From assembly GCA_018401615.1 (NCBI GenBank), contig JAGYKN010000001.1:109308-173307 (forward strand): DNA of 64,000 bases, written 5' to 3'. A program made the translations under genes and the position numbers. Shown one piece after another: positions 35,956 to 45,826 of the stretch. This DNA comes from Burkholderiaceae bacterium (GTDB lineage Bacteria; Pseudomonadota; Gammaproteobacteria; Burkholderiales; Burkholderiaceae_A). How positions within the stretch are numbered: the first letter of the stretch is position 1; every line of letters begins with the position of its first letter. Below the pieces are notes generated by a model, which was not told the DNA's origin, did no database searches, and was given only the letters and a program-made list of their open reading frames with translations.

Positions 35956-36984
35956 TTACTTCTTGGCTGCCGCCTTGAGAAGTTCGTCCATCAGGCCCTT
36001 TGCGGTTGGGGAGAGCGCTGCGTAGTCGGGATAGGCCGTCTTGCGGGCAAGTGCCACCCAGGCATCGAACTCCTGCTTGGACATCTCGCGCGAGGTTCCG
36101 CCGGAGTTGCGATAGAGATCTGCCATCTTGGTGGTGGCTTCTCGCTGAACGGTCAGGAAGAATGCGTCGGCCTTGTCGGCCGCCTCCTCAAAGATTTTTT
36201 TCTGCTTTGGCGTGAGCTTATTCCAGGCCTGGTTCGACATCACCATCGGCTGCAGCAGCATCCAGAGGGCACTGTCTCCGCCCACAGTGGCGTGCTTGGT
36301 CTGCTCATAGAGCCTCATCGAGACGAAGGTCTCTGCAGAGGTGAGCGTGCCCGAGAGCACACCCGACTGCAGGCCGGAGTAAATCTCTGTGGAGGCCATG
36401 GCGGTGACGGAGGCCCCTGCTGCCTTTAGCATCGACTCAAAGGTGGGGTCGGCCGCACGAAGCTTTTGGCCCTTCACCGAATCGGGACCTGCCACCGGCT
36501 GGTCCTTGGTGGCAAAGCCACCGGGTGTCCACCACCAGGTGATGATCCGAAACCCGTGCTTCTGAGAGAGGTCTTGAAGTTGCTTGTAATAGCCGGTCTT
36601 CTTGAGGCCCATTGCAAAGTCGAGGTTGGGAACCGTGCCCGGCAGAATCGTGGCGGAGAATTCCTTGGCCTTGCCCACTGCATAAGACATTGGAAAGATC
36701 GACATCTCTAGGGTGCCGTTTTGCAGGGCATCGAGCTGAGCAACCGGCTTGATGCCGAGCGACTGGGCGGGGTAGATGCGAAACTTGATCGAGGGGTCTG
36801 CCTTCTCGACCTCCCTCACAAAGAGGCGGGCGGCCCGGTCTCGGCCATCAACGTTTGCCTTCCACTGGTGGGAGATCTTGATCTCCGTCGACTGGGCCTG
36901 GGCCACAACGCTGGTCAGGCCCATGGCAACTGCAAGCCCCGCCATGGCAAGTGGCTTGGCGACGGATTTAAATAGTTGTGTCAT
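35956..36984 (-). CDS. dctP: TRAP transporter substrate-binding protein (DctP family)
   Basis: Periplasmic binding protein of 342 residues. A cleavable signal peptide ends near VVAQAQS. The fold is recognisable from IKISHQW near the mature start, QNGTLEMSIFP and the block SVKGQKLRAADPTFES, whose arginine normally binds the ligand carboxylate. AAGGAG lies 8 bases before the ATG at 36984. The ligand is an organic acid by family, but which one cannot be told. It is first in the dctP-dctQ-dctM order, separated from dctQ by a strong hairpin terminator. Confidence 0.93.
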   Translation of the reverse strand: MTQLFKSVAKPLAMAGLAVAMGLTSVVAQAQSTEIKISHQWKANVDGRDRAARLFVREVEKADPSIKFRIYPAQSLGIKPVAQLDALQNGTLEMSIFPMSYAVGKAKEFSATILPGTVPNLDFAMGLKKTGYYKQLQDLSQKHGFRIITWWWTPGGFATKDQPVAGPDSVKGQKLRAADPTFESMLKAAGASVTAMASTEIYSGLQSGVLSGTLTSAETFVSMRLYEQTKHATVGGDSALWMLLQPMVMSNQAWNKLTPKQKKIFEEAADKADAFFLTVQREATTKMADLYRNSGGTSREMSKQEFDAWVALARKTAYPDYAALSPTAKGLMDELLKAAAKK

Positions 36985-37134
36985 GCAGAATCTCCTTGAT
37001 CCTTGATCGGCGGGGTTTTTCAACTCCTGATCATCTCGAACCTTCTGGCGCGGCGCATCAGGGAAAGCCCTGCCCTCGCACAGACCAACAGGCCTGCTTG
37101 AGTCTGAATGAGTCTTAAAGACCGAGTCTTAAAT

Positions 37135-37884
37135 TTAGCCGCGACCAACGAACGGCATGTTGGTGGCCATGATGGTCATGAATTGAATGTTCGCACCAAG
37201 CGGCAGGCTTGCAATGTGCCGAACCGCCTCAGCAACATGGGTCATGTCCATGAGGGGCTCGGCCCTGCGAGAGCCATCGGCCTGAAGGGCGCCCGCGCCA
37301 AACCCGGTTGTCATCTCAGATGCGGCGTTGCCAATGTCAATCTGCGAGCAGGCAATCGAGAAGGGCCGACCATCGAGCGAGAGCTGCCTGGTGAGGCCCG
37401 TGATGGCATGCTTGGTGGTGGTGTAGGCCACCGAGTGAGGCCGAGGCACATGGGCTGAGATGGACCCGTTGTTGATGATCCTCCCGCCCCCTGGGGACTG
37501 CCGCCGCATGAGTCCAAAGGCCGCCCGTGCACAGAAGAATGCGCCATTGAGGTTGACCGCAACCGACTGCATCCAGGCCTCGATGGTCATCTCATCGATG
37601 AGTGCGCCCGGGGGAAACAGGCCCGCATTGTTAAAGAGCAGGTCCAGTCGGCCATGACGCTCAAGGATCGCCTCGAACAATGCATCGACCTCGGCGGGCT
37701 GCGAGACATCAGCCCCCAAGACCGTGGCCGCCGGATGCCCAGCCGCCGTCTCCTCGAGCGGGGGCAATCGTCGGCCAGCAAGCACCACCTGCCAACCATC
37801 GGCCAGCAGCGCCCGGGCGCTGGCCCGTCCAATGCCACTGCCTGCTCCGGTGACCAGGGCGATTCCACGAATCTGCACTGACAT
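37135..37884 (-). CDS. Short-chain dehydrogenase/reductase (SDR)
   Basis: Classical SDR of 249 residues. It has the cofactor motif [11 protein letters not shown], the NNAG motif ([12 protein letters not shown]), a serine in NNGSISAH and the catalytic Tyr/Lys in AYTTTKHA. The arginines after the first strand (AGRR) favour NADP. Substrate unknown. It lies 150 bases upstream of dctP on the same strand and divergent from the esterase (42 bases), so it may or may not belong to the TRAP transcript. Confidence 0.9.
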   Translation of the reverse strand: MSVQIRGIALVTGAGSGIGRASARALLADGWQVVLAGRRLPPLEETAAGHPAATVLGADVSQPAEVDALFEAILERHGRLDLLFNNAGLFPPGALIDEMTIEAWMQSVAVNLNGAFFCARAAFGLMRRQSPGGGRIINNGSISAHVPRPHSVAYTTTKHAITGLTRQLSLDGRPFSIACSQIDIGNAASEMTTGFGAGALQADGSRRAEPLMDMTHVAEAVRHIASLPLGANIQFMTIMATNMPFVGRG

Positions 37885-37926
37885 GCTTTGCTAAGCTCCC
37901 CTTTCTGAGACAGCCCACATCCTGCC

Positions 37927-38535
37927 ATGAAGCACGCCACCAGCCATCAGGCCCCCTGCATCGTCTACCTCCACGGCTTTCGGAGTTCGCCAGACTCGAG
38001 CAAAGCGTTGCTGCTGCGGCAATGGCTGCACGATGCTGGCGTCCACTACGCCTGCCCATCACTCGACATCAGCCCGCGAATCGCCCTTGAGCAGGCGCGG
38101 GCGCAGATCGATGGCCTGATGGCTCAGGGTCTTGAGCCCAGGCTCATTGGCAGTTCGCTCGGCGGCTTTTATGCAAGTTGGTTCATGGAACAGCATCCCA
38201 TGCGAGAGCGCTTTAAGGCCTGCCTGATCAACCCAGCCTGCTATCCGAGTCGAGACCTCGCCGGCCAGGTCGGGCAACTCAAGGCCTGGCACAGCGATGA
38301 CTGGCTCGAGTTCAAGGCCACCGACCTAGATGACCTTGCCGAGATGGCCGTGGGGCTGAGTGACCCGCAGCGATACCTGCTGGTGGCTGCAATGGGCGAC
38401 GAGTTACTCGACTGGCAAGAGATGGTGGCCCACTATCCGGGCGCGCAGCACCATGTGGTCCAGGGCAGTGACCACGGCCTGTCTGACTTTCCAGACCACT
38501 GGCCCACCATTAAATCGTTCCTGCTCGGGGACTGA
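37927..38535 (+). CDS. YqiA/YcfP-type alpha/beta-hydrolase (esterase)
   Basis: A 202-residue small hydrolase. IVYLHGFRSSPDSSKA marks the oxyanion loop of the YqiA group, the nucleophile is the central Ser in LIGSSLGGFYA, and the likely histidine is in GSDHGLSDF. E. coli YqiA has esterase activity on short acyl chains; its physiological role is unknown. It is convergent with the MFS gene, 12 bases apart. Confidence 0.88.
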   Translation: MKHATSHQAPCIVYLHGFRSSPDSSKALLLRQWLHDAGVHYACPSLDISPRIALEQARAQIDGLMAQGLEPRLIGSSLGGFYASWFMEQHPMRERFKACLINPACYPSRDLAGQVGQLKAWHSDDWLEFKATDLDDLAEMAVGLSDPQRYLLVAAMGDELLDWQEMVAHYPGAQHHVVQGSDHGLSDFPDHWPTIKSFLLGD

Positions 38536-38547
38536 GCACCCACCTGC

Positions 38548-39821
38548 TCAATGGCCCTCTTGGGGAAACGGCACGCGTCGAAGCAGCACCAGCCCCACCA
38601 CAAAGAAGAGACCGGTCACCAAGATGGCAAGACGATGGTCATTCTGCGTGACCCACGTGGTGATGCCGTAGACCAGGGGCCCCAGCACAGCAGCCAGATT
38701 CACCGCCACACCCCAATCCCCGAAGGCCTCGGCCTGGTGCTCCAGTGGCGTGAGCAGGCCGACCACCGCCCTGGCACCACTCTGAGATGCCCCCATGGCC
38801 AGACCAGCCAGATTGGCAGCCACCCAAAAGCTCGCAACGGTCTCCCCAAATGCGGCCACCAGGACCATCACAATCCAGAGCAGCAGCGCCCCCGTGAGAC
38901 TCCGACGATGCCCCAGGCGGTCCTGCAGCCAGCCGAAAATGGCGGCCCCAAGACTCGCTGTGACATTGACCACCAACAACAGTGCAATGGTCTGCGCCAT
39001 GCCAAATCCCATCGCCTGCTGGGCATAGATGGCAGCCAGGGTGATGACCGCAGCGACCCCCGCCTGAAAGAACACCACCGACACGAGGAACCTGCGCAGG
39101 GCCTCAGACCCCGCGTCTGAATCGCGCCAAGGATTCCCCCGCAGCAGCCGACGCCATGCCCCACGCCATTCCACGGCGGTTGGCGCATCTCGGTCGCGCA
39201 GGCCGGCGAGCGCCCAGAGGCCCACCAGCCAGAAGACCGCCGTGGTGATGACCATTGCCCCGGCCATGAGGTCCTGTGCTGTGGGGTCGGCAATGAGGCC
39301 TTCGGCCACCGACTCCACCCAGACCAACGAGAGCCCCAGTGAGCAGACCCCAGGTAGCCCCAGGCCCAGCCCCAGCCTGAGAGCCGCCCCAGGGAGCTGT
39401 ACCGCGCGCCAGCCCTTCATGCAGCTTGCCGTCAGGTCCCGGTGAGTGGCATAGGCCACGTTGAGCACACTGTGCAACACGGCTACACCAGAGGTCCCTG
39501 ACCGCACTGGTGCGTGAGGCCCAGGGTGGCAGCCCGCAGACCAGGGTGGCTGCAAGCAACCAGCCGCGCTCTTGGCGCCCCCTGGCATCTGCATGTGCAC
39601 CAACGAAGGGGGCCGTCACGATCACCAGCAGGTAACTCACCGAGAGCACCATGGTCCAGACCAGGGCTGTAAAGGTCGCCCATCACCACACCAACAAATA
39701 AGGTTAAAGACCGCTGAGCACCACCGTCGTGTATCCGAGTTGGCAAAATCCAGGCTGGCCCAGGCGAATATTCCCGCCGGGTCACCGGTTGATCAGGCAG
39801 AATGGGGCCAGGGACCCTCAT
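38548..39821 (-). CDS. MFS transporter (UMF1/Atg22-like), frameshifted in its 5' third
   Basis: The C-terminal two thirds (from about 39450 down) are one clean frame with about eight membrane segments (GAMVITTAVFWLVGLWAL, LVSVVFFQAGVAAVITLAA). The N-terminus is split over three frames: MRVPGPILPDQPVTRREYS, then LTLFVGVVMGDL, then MVLSVSYLLVIVTAPFVGAHADARG. Together these give the usual UMF1 order. The breaks coincide with shortened runs of G and T, for example TCGCCTGG where TCGGCCTGG restores the frame. I annotate one gene from about 39821. Substrate is unknown. Real decay is possible, but the adjoining miaB start is broken in the same way. Confidence 0.75.
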
Positions 39822-39878
39822 CTCAGTTCCTCTTAACATGCCGTTCTTCTATGCTCGCCTCTTGCGCCCACCATTGCA

Positions 39879-41186
39879 TTGACAACCAAATCCTTACATC
39901 CGCACCTTTGGGTGCCAAATAACCGAATACGACCTGCCAAAATGGTGATGTCTTGGCGGCCTCCGAGCGCCATAGAGCCCACCGACCACCCAGAAGATGC
40001 AGATGTCATCTTGTTTAACACCTGCCTGTCCGTAGAAGGCCTAGGAGAAGGTCTTCTCCGATCTCGGTCGAGCCAGAGACCTCAGCATTTCCGCCCCACC
40101 TCATCATCGGCGGGGGTGTGTGTGGCCAGCCAAGAGGGTGAGGCCATTGTTCGCAGGGCACCCTATGTCGACCTGGTCTTTGGTCCCCAGACACTCCATC
40201 GCCTCCCGGCACTCATCCGTGCCCGGCGCGCCACCGGCAGACCACAGGTCGACATCTCGTTTCCTGAGATCGAGAAATTCGACAACCTGCCCCCCGCCAG
40301 GGTCGATGGCCCCACCGCCTTTGTCTCCATCATGGAAGGGTGCAGTAAATATTGCAGCTTCTGTGTTGTGCCCTACACCCGCGGGACTGAGGTCTCAAGG
40401 CCCTCGGAGGATGTCCTGGCAGACGTCGCAGAACTGGCAGCCCAGGGCGTCAAGGAGGTGACCCTCCTGGGTCAGAACGTCAATGCCTTTCAAGACCCAA
40501 CCGCATCGATTGACTTCACCATGCTCTTGGAATTGGTCAGCCAGATCCCGGGCATTGAACGGATTCGATTCACCACCTCCCACCCCAAGGAATTCACCCC
40601 CCGCCTGATTAATGCATTCGATCGGCTCCCAAAGCTCGCCGACCACGTTCACCTGCCGGTCCAGTCCGGCAGTGACCGCATCCTGTCAGCCATGAAGCGG
40701 GGCTACACGGCCCTGGAGTTCAAGAGCACGGTTCGAAAATTAAGGGCCATTCGCCCCTCGCTGGCCCTGTCAACGGACTTCATCGTGGGCTTTCCTGGCG
40801 AATCAGAAGAAGACTTCCAGGCAAGCCTCTGCCTCATTGAGGCCTGTGGGTTTGAGAGCGCCTACTCTTTCGTCTACAGCGCCAGGCCGGGCACGCCCGC
40901 GGCCGACCTCCCAGACACCACTGCCCAGGAGCGCAAACAAGAGCGGCTTCAACGCCTACAGGCAGCGGTCGACGCCAAGGCCAAGGCATTGCATGCCGCC
41001 ATGGTCGGGACCGTCCAGATGGTCCTCGTCGAGGGGCCTGCAAAGAAGAATCCCTCGGAGTGGATGGGTCGCGCCAGCAACAACGTCACCGTTAACTTTG
41101 AAGGCCATCGGGACATCGTTGGCCAGATGATGCGAGTTGAAATCACACAGGCCCATGCCCACAGTCTTCGGGGTCGAGTGCTCTGA
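39879..41186 (+). CDS. miaB: tRNA-2-methylthio-N6-dimethylallyladenosine synthase, 5' end disrupted
   Basis: Radical-SAM enzyme that adds a methylthio group to i6A37 of tRNAs. From about residue 80 the translation is clean. It has [19 protein letters not shown], the radical-SAM cluster motif [13 protein letters not shown], a complete MiaB core with [12 protein letters not shown] and a C-terminal TRAM region. The N-terminal cluster domain is disturbed: [13 protein letters not shown] is encoded at 39895-39933 in another frame, and bases are missing near 39937, 39945 and 40028-40110. The given start is therefore only nominal and the real gene begins slightly upstream. The stop overlaps the phoH ATG by one base. 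Confidence 0.88.
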   Translation: MTTKSLHPHLWVPNNRIRPAKMVMSWRPPSAIEPTDHPEDADVILFNTCLSVEGLGEGLLRSRSSQRPQHFRPTSSSAGVCVASQEGEAIVRRAPYVDLVFGPQTLHRLPALIRARRATGRPQVDISFPEIEKFDNLPPARVDGPTAFVSIMEGCSKYCSFCVVPYTRGTEVSRPSEDVLADVAELAAQGVKEVTLLGQNVNAFQDPTASIDFTMLLELVSQIPGIERIRFTTSHPKEFTPRLINAFDRLPKLADHVHLPVQSGSDRILSAMKRGYTALEFKSTVRKLRAIRPSLALSTDFIVGFPGESEEDFQASLCLIEACGFESAYSFVYSARPGTPAADLPDTTAQERKQERLQRLQAAVDAKAKALHAAMVGTVQMVLVEGPAKKNPSEWMGRASNNVTVNFEGHRDIVGQMMRVEITQAHAHSLRGRVL

Positions 41187-42157
41187 TGCCCCGCACGACC
41201 CTGAGCAGGCGGCGCCTGAGCCTTCTCGAGGATGACAACACCCAGCTCGCCAATCTCTGCGGCCCGCTTGAACAGAATCTAAGGTGCATTGAGACCGGCC
41301 TTGACATCACCATTCGACGCCGAGGAACAGTCTTTGAGGTCAGTGGCACCAACGCGCCGTCTGTGGATGCCGCAGCCAGCCTGCTCGAGCAACTTGCGCA
41401 ACGGGCCACCCGTTGTCTGGCCCTCAAAGACATCCAGCTCGCCGTCGTTGAGCACCGCCAGCCAGAACCAGGGCAGGCGCCAACTGCATCAGACGCCGCA
41501 GAGGCCCCAACCCTTCGCACGCGCAAGCACGACCTACGGGGCCGGACGATCAACCAGCGGGCCTATCTCGAGGCCATCCAGCAGCACGACATCAGCTTTG
41601 GTGTGGGGCCAGCTGGAACGGGAAAGACCTTCCTGGCGGTGGCCTGCGCCGTCGATGCACTCGAGCGAGACCTCGTCCAGCGCATCATCCTCACCCGCCC
41701 GGCCGTGGAGGCCGGTGAGCGGCTTGGCTTTCTGCCCGGTGACCTCTCCCAGAAGGTTGATCCCTACCTTCGGCCCCTCTATGACGCACTCTACGACCTC
41801 ATGGGCCTTGACCGCGTCACCAAATTCTTTGACCGACAGGTCATCGAGGTGGCCCCGCTTGCCTATATGCGCGGGCGCACGCTCAACCATGCCTTTGTCA
41901 TCCTCGACGAGGCCCAGAACACGAGTTGCGAGCAGATGAAGATGTTTCTCACCCGCATCGGTTTTGGCAGCAAGGCCGTGATCACTGGCGACCCCTCTCA
42001 GGTGGACCTGCCAAAGGGCCAGGTCAGCGGCCTGATGGATGCCCAACGGGTGCTCGTCGACGTCCGAGGCATTTCATTTACCCACTTCAACAGCCGAGAT
42101 GTCGTGCGACACCCGTTGGTGGCCAGGATCGTGGAGGCCTATGACGCCGCGACTTAG
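41186..42157 (+). CDS. phoH: PhoH-like ATPase
   Basis: A 323-residue P-loop protein. Walker A is GPAGTGKTF near residue 143. ILTRPAVEAGERLGFLPGD and the Walker B FVILDEAQNTS follow, plus ITGDPSQVDLP. An N-terminal KH-like region precedes the ATPase. PhoH2-type proteins are linked to RNA metabolism and sit beside ybeY in most proteobacteria. The gene is coupled to miaB and ybeY by overlaps of 1 and 17 bases. Confidence 0.93.
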   Translation: MPRTTLSRRRLSLLEDDNTQLANLCGPLEQNLRCIETGLDITIRRRGTVFEVSGTNAPSVDAAASLLEQLAQRATRCLALKDIQLAVVEHRQPEPGQAPTASDAAEAPTLRTRKHDLRGRTINQRAYLEAIQQHDISFGVGPAGTGKTFLAVACAVDALERDLVQRIILTRPAVEAGERLGFLPGDLSQKVDPYLRPLYDALYDLMGLDRVTKFFDRQVIEVAPLAYMRGRTLNHAFVILDEAQNTSCEQMKMFLTRIGFGSKAVITGDPSQVDLPKGQVSGLMDAQRVLVDVRGISFTHFNSRDVVRHPLVARIVEAYDAAT

Positions 42158-42614
42158 CCTGCACCTGACCGACCCGTCTGGCCTGCCACTCTCGAGGCCC
42201 CGCATCCGACGCCTCTTGCTGGCAAGCCTCCATGCCCGTTGCAGGTCTGCCGACATCACAGTGGCCACAGTCGGCAGGCCCCAGAGCCGGCGCCTCAATC
42301 GCGACCACCGCGGCGAGGATCACGCCACCAACATTCTCACCTTCGCCCTCGAGCCGCTGCCGCGTCTGGCGGCCGACCTCGTGATCTGTCTGCCAGTGGT
42401 CATCACAGAGGCCCGTCAACAAGGCAAACCCCTTGACCACCATCTCGCCCACCTCATCGTGCACGGCGCGCTCCATGCCTGTGGAATGGATCATCAAGAC
42501 GACGAGGGCGCCACCGCCATGGAGATGCGCGAGCGTCTTATTCTCAAGCGATTCCGAATTCCAGACCCCTATGGCACACTTGACCCCATCGAAACTTCCC
42601 ATGCCACTGCATGA
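42141..42614 (+). CDS. ybeY: Endoribonuclease YbeY (rRNA maturation)
   Basis: Zinc-dependent RNase needed for 16S rRNA 3' processing and ribosome quality control. The 157-residue product from the ATG at 42141 has TNILTFAL and the metal motif HGALHACGMDHQDDEGA with three histidines. The usual Leu-Gly-Tyr of the motif is Cys-Gly-Met here, which leaves the metal ligands untouched. Its start lies in the phoH 3' end and its stop overlaps corC as ATGA. Confidence 0.92.
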   Translation: MTPRLSLHLTDPSGLPLSRPRIRRLLLASLHARCRSADITVATVGRPQSRRLNRDHRGEDHATNILTFALEPLPRLAADLVICLPVVITEARQQGKPLDHHLAHLIVHGALHACGMDHQDDEGATAMEMRERLILKRFRIPDPYGTLDPIETSHATA

Positions 42615-43501
42615 ACGAACCAGACCCTAGGCCCTCGGGCCTGAGTCACACCTTCAAGCGCCTGGTCGATCGCCTCCTTGGGCGAACCGACGAAAAAGAA
42701 GAGCTCCTCGAGCAACTCCGAGAGGCTGAGGCGCACCATGTGATCGATGCCGATGCCGTCTCCATGATGGAGGGGGTCATGCAGGTCTCCGATCTCTCAG
42801 TCCGAGACCTCATGGTGCCTCGGGCCCAGATCGATGTCATCGACATCAATGATGACCTCGACGACATCCTCCAGTTTGTGATTCAGACAGCCCACTCTCG
42901 CTTTCCAGTGACCGATGGCAAGAAAGACAATGTCATTGGTGTGCTGCTTGCCAAGGACCTCCTCAAGGTGCTTGCAGAGGAGGGCCGAGACATCCGCGGC
43001 CTGCTTCGGCCCGCCGTCTTCGTTCCTGAGTCCAAGCGCCTCAACATCATGCTGCGAGATTTTCGACTCAACCGAAATCACATTGCCATCGTGGTCGATG
43101 AATACGGCGGTGTGGCCGGGCTCATCACAATTGAAGATGTCCTCGAACAGATCGTGGGCGACATCGAAGATGAGCACGACATTGAGGAGGAGGAAGACAA
43201 CATCGTGGCGATCCCGCATGAGGTTGATCGCTTTCGGGTAAAGGCCCTCACCACCCTTGAACAATTCAATGCGTTCTTTAACGCCCTCCTCGAGAGCGAC
43301 CAGTCCGACACCATTGGTGGCTTTGTGAGCGACCACCTTGGCAGGGTGCCCCACAAGGGCGAATCGATCACCCTGGGCGGCTTTGTCTTTCAGATCCAGC
43401 GTGCAGATGCACGGACGGTGCAGGTGATGTTGGTCGATCGCGCCCCAGAGGAATCGGCTGATTCAGGCAATGGATCAGACCCTGCTGAGCTGGCTCGCTA
43501 G
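42611..43501 (+). CDS. corC: CorC/HlyC-type CBS-domain protein
   Basis: A 296-residue soluble protein with two CBS repeats (about 65-125 and 130-190, with VDEYGGVAGLITIEDVLEQIVGD split across the second) and a C-terminal CorC_HlyC domain. It is linked to magnesium and cobalt efflux or membrane function. DLMVPRAQIDVID is a typical family block. It lies between ybeY and lnt as in many proteobacteria and overlaps lnt by 32 bases. Confidence 0.92.
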   Translation: MNEPDPRPSGLSHTFKRLVDRLLGRTDEKEELLEQLREAEAHHVIDADAVSMMEGVMQVSDLSVRDLMVPRAQIDVIDINDDLDDILQFVIQTAHSRFPVTDGKKDNVIGVLLAKDLLKVLAEEGRDIRGLLRPAVFVPESKRLNIMLRDFRLNRNHIAIVVDEYGGVAGLITIEDVLEQIVGDIEDEHDIEEEEDNIVAIPHEVDRFRVKALTTLEQFNAFFNALLESDQSDTIGGFVSDHLGRVPHKGESITLGGFVFQIQRADARTVQVMLVDRAPEESADSGNGSDPAELAR

Positions 43502-44912
43502 CCTCGCATCACTGCTGATCCTGGCGCTGCTGATCCACCTCTGGCAGCGTCCGCAGCGCTGGGGGCCCCAGGCCGCCTCGGCCGCCCTGGTGTTGCTCTG
43601 CCTGGGGGGCTTTCACTGGATCTTCATCAGCCTGCACCGATACGGCGAGATGCATGCCCTTATTGCCGGGGCAGCAACCGGGCTCCTTGCCCTCTATGTT
43701 GCGGCCTATGGCCTGCTGGCGGGCTGGTTGATTCGCCGGTATCAACTCGGCGCCCTGGCCATTGCCGGATTGATCACCCTGCTCGAATGGCTTCGGGGAG
43801 AAATCTTCACCGGCTTTCCCTGGCTCAACTGGGGCTACCAACAGATCGACAGCCCACTGGCGGGATATGCCTCGGCAGGAGGGGTCTTTGCCGTGGTCTT
43901 CGTGACCGCGCTGTGTGCCGCCTGGATTGCCCAGTGGCGCGCCCTGGGGCTCATCGGCGTGGCCGGCCTGCACCTGCTTGGCGTCTTCCTGAGCACCCTT
44001 GCCCACACCAGCCCCACGGGCCAAGAGATCCAGGTGGCCCTGGTGCAGTCAGCCGTGCCACAGCAGATGAAGTTCGATCCCCAGCAGAGGGCCGGGCTCG
44101 AGGCGGTTCAACTCCAGATGGCCCAGGACGCGAGCCAAACAGGCAGCGCCCTGCTGGTGCTGCCCGAGACGGCCTTCATTGAGCCCTGGGCGGCCCTCTC
44201 CACCCAGACACGCCTGAGCCTGCGGCAGATCTCGATGGCCAGTGGCAGCGTGATCATCACTGGATTGCCCCTGCAGGACCCTGATGGCTGGCGCAACAGC
44301 GCGATTGGCCTTTATCCGAGTGCAGGCCTTCGGCTCGACGGATTTGAAGCCCGCTACGACAAGGCCCACCTCGTGCCGTTTGGAGAATTCATCCCGTGGG
44401 GCTTTCGATGGTTTGTCGATCTCATGCGCATGCCCCTTGGCGACTTCAGCAGGGGCCTGCCTGTCCAGGCGCCCATGCCGGTGGCCGACCAGCGGATTGG
44501 CCTGAACATCTGCTTTGAAGATCTCTTTGGTGAGGAATTGATTGGCCCACTCGACCCTCGCATCCCATCGGATCGCCAGCCCACGATCCTGCTCAACATC
44601 AGCAACCTCGCCTGGTTTGGCAACACCATTGCCCTGCCCCAGCACCTGGCCATTGCCCGAATGCGCAGCCTGGAGACTGGCCGGCCCAGTCTTCGGGCCA
44701 CCAACACTGGGATGACCGCCGCAATCGACCATCGCGGACGGGTCATCGACATCCTCGAGCCCATGGCCCCCGGCATCCTGGTGACAAGGGTGCAGGGCAT
44801 GACGGGCCAGACCCCCTTTAGCAGGGTCGGCAACCTGCCGGTCGTGCTGCTGGCCGCAGCCCTGCTGCTCCTGGGATTGAGGATTCGAAGCCCCGCTAAA
44901 CTGCGGTCATGA
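43470..44912 (+). CDS. lnt: Apolipoprotein N-acyltransferase
   Basis: Adds the third acyl chain to lipoproteins in the inner membrane. The N-terminal part has several membrane helices including the family block [17 protein letters not shown]. The C-terminal nitrilase-like domain carries the triad Glu233 ([11 protein letters not shown]), Lys298 ([12 protein letters not shown]) and Cys348 (NICFEDLFG). At 480 residues it is shorter than typical Lnt, with little sequence before the first conserved block, so one N-terminal helix may be missing or the true start lies further inside corC. The stop overlaps glyQ as ATGA. Confidence 0.93.
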   Translation: MDQTLLSWLASLASLLILALLIHLWQRPQRWGPQAASAALVLLCLGGFHWIFISLHRYGEMHALIAGAATGLLALYVAAYGLLAGWLIRRYQLGALAIAGLITLLEWLRGEIFTGFPWLNWGYQQIDSPLAGYASAGGVFAVVFVTALCAAWIAQWRALGLIGVAGLHLLGVFLSTLAHTSPTGQEIQVALVQSAVPQQMKFDPQQRAGLEAVQLQMAQDASQTGSALLVLPETAFIEPWAALSTQTRLSLRQISMASGSVIITGLPLQDPDGWRNSAIGLYPSAGLRLDGFEARYDKAHLVPFGEFIPWGFRWFVDLMRMPLGDFSRGLPVQAPMPVADQRIGLNICFEDLFGEELIGPLDPRIPSDRQPTILLNISNLAWFGNTIALPQHLAIARMRSLETGRPSLRATNTGMTAAIDHRGRVIDILEPMAPGILVTRVQGMTGQTPFSRVGNLPVVLLAAALLLLGLRIRSPAKLRS

Positions 44913-45823
44913 CGACCTTTCAAGATGTGATCCTCACGCTGCAGGCCTACTGGGCTCGGCAGGGCTGTGCGCTCTTGCAGCCCATCGACCTGGAGGTCGG
45001 CGCGGGGACTTCCCACACTGCCACCTTCCTGAGGGCCCTCGGGCCCGAGCCCTGGCGGGCAGCATATGTGCAACCCTCCCGACGGCCCAAGGATGGCCGC
45101 TATGGCGAGAACCCCAACCGCCTGCAGCACTACTACCAGTTCCAGGTCGTGCTCAAGCCATCGCCAGCCGATATCCTCGAGCTCTACATCGGGTCACTCC
45201 AGGCCCTGGGCATCGACACCCAGACCCACGATGTTCGCTTTGTTGAAGACGACTGGGAGAACCCAACCCTGGGGGCCTGGGGCCTGGGCTGGGAAGTCTG
45301 GCTCAATGGCATGGAGGTCACCCAGTTCACCTATTTCCAGCAGGTTGGCGGAATCGACTGCAGTCCGATCACCGGTGAGATCACCTATGGCCTTGAGCGA
45401 CTGGCCATGTACCTCCAGGGCGTTGAAAACGTCTACGACCTCACCTGGACCACCTGGCAGGAGCAGGGCCAGGTGCGCCGCATCAGTTACGGCGATGTCT
45501 ATCACCAAAACGAGGTCGAACAGTCTCGCTACAACTTTGAGGCAAGCAATCAGGCTGTTCTGCTCAGCCGGTTCGCAGAGCACGAGGCGGATGCCGCCCG
45601 CCTGCTCCAAGAGGGCCTTGCGTTGCCGGCCTATGAACAAATCCTAAAGGCAGCCCACAGCTTTAACCTGCTCGACGCCCGGGGGGCCATCTCAGTGACC
45701 GAGCGAGCCCAATACATTGCCCGCATTCGACATCTCTCGCGGCAGGTGGCCCAGGCCTATGTCGCATCGCGTGAGCAACTCGGATTTCCAATGTCTCACC
45801 CGCCCCACGAGAAGGCGGCCTAG
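44909..45823 (+). CDS. glyQ: Glycine--tRNA ligase alpha subunit
   Basis: Catalytic subunit of the bacterial alpha2-beta2 GlyRS. The 304-residue product starts with [22 protein letters not shown] and contains [19 protein letters not shown] (class II motif 2 region) and [23 protein letters not shown] (motif 3). It is coupled to lnt by a 4-base overlap and is followed 3 bases later by glyS. Confidence 0.97.
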   Translation: MTTFQDVILTLQAYWARQGCALLQPIDLEVGAGTSHTATFLRALGPEPWRAAYVQPSRRPKDGRYGENPNRLQHYYQFQVVLKPSPADILELYIGSLQALGIDTQTHDVRFVEDDWENPTLGAWGLGWEVWLNGMEVTQFTYFQQVGGIDCSPITGEITYGLERLAMYLQGVENVYDLTWTTWQEQGQVRRISYGDVYHQNEVEQSRYNFEASNQAVLLSRFAEHEADAARLLQEGLALPAYEQILKAAHSFNLLDARGAISVTERAQYIARIRHLSRQVAQAYVASREQLGFPMSHPPHEKAA

Positions 45824-45826
45824 GCC

